DNA from: an uncultured Streptomyces sp.
Lineage (GTDB): Bacteria > Actinomycetota > Actinomycetes > Streptomycetales > Streptomycetaceae
Reading direction: 5' to 3'
Assembly (NCBI GenBank): GCA_946480485.1
Contig: CAMLJW010000378.1
Coordinates: forward strand, 1 to 5,320
DNA length: 5,320 nucleotides
The notes under the pieces were generated by a model that saw nothing but the letters and a program-made list of their open reading frames with translations, did not search any database and had not been told where the DNA came from. Position 1 is the first letter of the stretch. Each line of letters begins with the position of its first letter. The translations under genes were made by a program, and so were the position numbers. Of this stretch, positions 4,263-5,320 are shown piece by piece.

Positions 4263-5320
4263 CGACTCCCGTGCCGCTGCCGATCCCCACCGTCGCCACG
4301 TCGCGTGAACGGCCGAGGATCACGCTGACAGTGTGGCTGGCCGACCTCACGTACACCCAGCAGACGATCTCCGCCGAGACGATGCCGCAGGCGATCGCGG
4401 GCTTGGCCACCTACGCGGCGACGAAGATGGATCTCGTCCACCCGGTCCGCATCTTCAAGTATCCCGAGGCTCTGGCCGCCGCGCTGGAGGAGGACGGGCC
4501 ACCCGACGTGATCGGCTTCTCCCACTACATCTGGAACAGCCACCTCTCGCTTGCCTTCGCCGAGCTGATCAAACGGCGGTTCCCGCGGACGACGGTCGTC
4601 CTCGGCGGCCCGCACTACCCGCTCCACCGCCCTGAACAGACCACCTTCTGGCACGAGCGCCTGGCGGGGAAGACCGACTTCTACATCGACGGAGAGGGCG
4701 AGCCCGCATTCGCTGGCCTTCTGCGCACCCTCAACGACTTCGACCGCACCGAGGTCCGCGGCCACATCTCCGGCGTGCACTGCCTCAGCGACGATGGAAT
4801 GTTCCACGTCCCGTCGCCGCGATTGCGGATCCACAACCTCTCCGTCGTCCCCTCCCCGTACACGGCCGGTCTCATGGACGAGTTCTTCGACGGCAAGCTC
4901 GTCCCCACCGTGCAGACCAACCGCGGCTGCCCGTTCAAGTGCACCTTCTGCCAGGAGGGCACCTCGTACTTCCAGCGGGTCGCCAAAAAGCACGCCAGGC
5001 ACATCCACGACGAGCTGCACTACATCGGCCGCCGCATGAAGCCCCTGGTCGAGGCGGGCACGGCACGCAACGAACTCCTCATCACAGACAGCAACTTCGG
5101 CATGTTCCCCGAGGACCACGAGACCTGCCGGGTGATCGCCGAGTGCCAGCAGCTCTACGGCTGGCCGCGTGTCGTCAACGTCACCACCGGCAAGAACCAG
5201 CGTGACCGCGTTCTGTCCGCCGTCTCCCAGGTCCCGGGAGCGATCAGCCTCTCCGGCGCCGTCCAGTCCCTCGACCCCGACGTCCTGCGCAACATCGCCC
5301 GTACGAACATCGACGCCGGC
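4259..5320 (+). CDS. B12-binding domain radical SAM protein (partial, runs off the right edge)
   Basis: The first 354 codons are present and open to the window end, so the C-terminus is missing. Residues about 20-160 form a cobalamin-binding Rossmann-like domain: ITLTVWLADLTYTQQTIS (21-38), PDVIGFSHYIWNSHLS (82-97), VVLGGPHYP (113-121) and FYIDGEGEPAF (141-151). The radical SAM core follows, with the iron-sulphur motif C224-PFK-C228-TF-C231 in the context QTNRGCPFKCTFCQEG. GKNQ (311-314) and SLSGAVQSLDPDVL (330-343) resemble later strands of the barrel. Relatives carry out C-methylations, ring contractions and other radical reactions using SAM and cobalamin. The DxHxxG cobalamin-ligand motif is absent, as in most class B radical SAM methylases. 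The start is the ATG overlapping the oxygenase TGA (ATGA). Substrate and reaction type are unknown; a metabolite-tailoring role is inferred. Confidence 0.88.
   Translation, partial: MTTPVPLPIPTVATSRERPRITLTVWLADLTYTQQTISAETMPQAIAGLATYAATKMDLVHPVRIFKYPEALAAALEEDGPPDVIGFSHYIWNSHLSLAFAELIKRRFPRTTVVLGGPHYPLHRPEQTTFWHERLAGKTDFYIDGEGEPAFAGLLRTLNDFDRTEVRGHISGVHCLSDDGMFHVPSPRLRIHNLSVVPSPYTAGLMDEFFDGKLVPTVQTNRGCPFKCTFCQEGTSYFQRVAKKHARHIHDELHYIGRRMKPLVEAGTARNELLITDSNFGMFPEDHETCRVIAECQQLYGWPRVVNVTTGKNQRDRVLSAVSQVPGAISLSGAVQSLDPDVLRNIARTNIDAG

Noticed and set aside
4055..5119. Long minus-strand open frame of 354 codons
   Set aside because: It is antisense to the radical SAM gene, which carries the CxxxCxxC motif, and has no recognisable domain.
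15..5320. TTA codons that would make genes depend on the bldA tRNA
   Set aside because: The TTA triplets I found on the coding strands are out of frame, so there is no sign of bldA control in these genes.
1..5320. Toxin-antitoxin reading of the XRE-DUF397 pair
   Set aside because: The arrangement superficially resembles a two-gene toxin-antitoxin operon, but nothing in the DUF397 sequence shows a toxin fold and the best-known pair acts as a transcriptional regulator.

Overview
The window looks like chromosome (or a large linear plasmid) of Streptomyces or a close relative. It is GC-rich with strong G/C bias at third codon positions. It carries gene families that are almost confined to streptomycete-type actinobacteria: a DUF317 protein, an XRE/DUF5753 regulator paired with a DUF397 protein, and a short RsbW-like ATPase. 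No tRNA, rRNA, CRISPR array, insertion sequence or attachment site was seen.

Layout, left to right. Positions 15-719 (minus) hold a DUF317 protein. Positions 720-1132 hold no convincing gene, but contain several inverted repeats and a strong hairpin that probably terminates the next operon. Positions 1133-2253 (minus) are a two-gene operon: an XRE-family regulator with a DUF5753 sensor-like domain, then a small DUF397 partner whose start codon overlaps the regulator's stop codon (ATGA). A 247-base divergent control region (2254-2500), rich in TTGCGGC-type half-sites and palindromes, separates this operon from a plus-strand ATP-binding protein of the anti-sigma-factor type (2501-2992). A probable terminator and a 346-base leader region follow. 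The last block (3339-5320, plus) is an ATGA-coupled pair: a clavaminate-synthase/TauD-like Fe(II)/2-oxoglutarate oxygenase, and a cobalamin-binding radical SAM enzyme that runs off the right edge.

How the parts may fit together (inference). The XRE-DUF397 pair and the ATPase form a regulatory module of a kind known in Streptomyces to affect development and antibiotic production (for example Scr1/Scr2 and WhiJ-type loci in S. coelicolor). The oxygenase and radical SAM enzyme look like the start of a biosynthetic operon for an unidentified small molecule, because both chemistries (oxidation of unactivated C-H bonds and B12/SAM radical methylation or rearrangement) are typical of secondary metabolism. 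The pathway cannot be named from this window. The coupled oxygenase/B12-radical SAM pair beside a regulatory module is the part most likely to be new.
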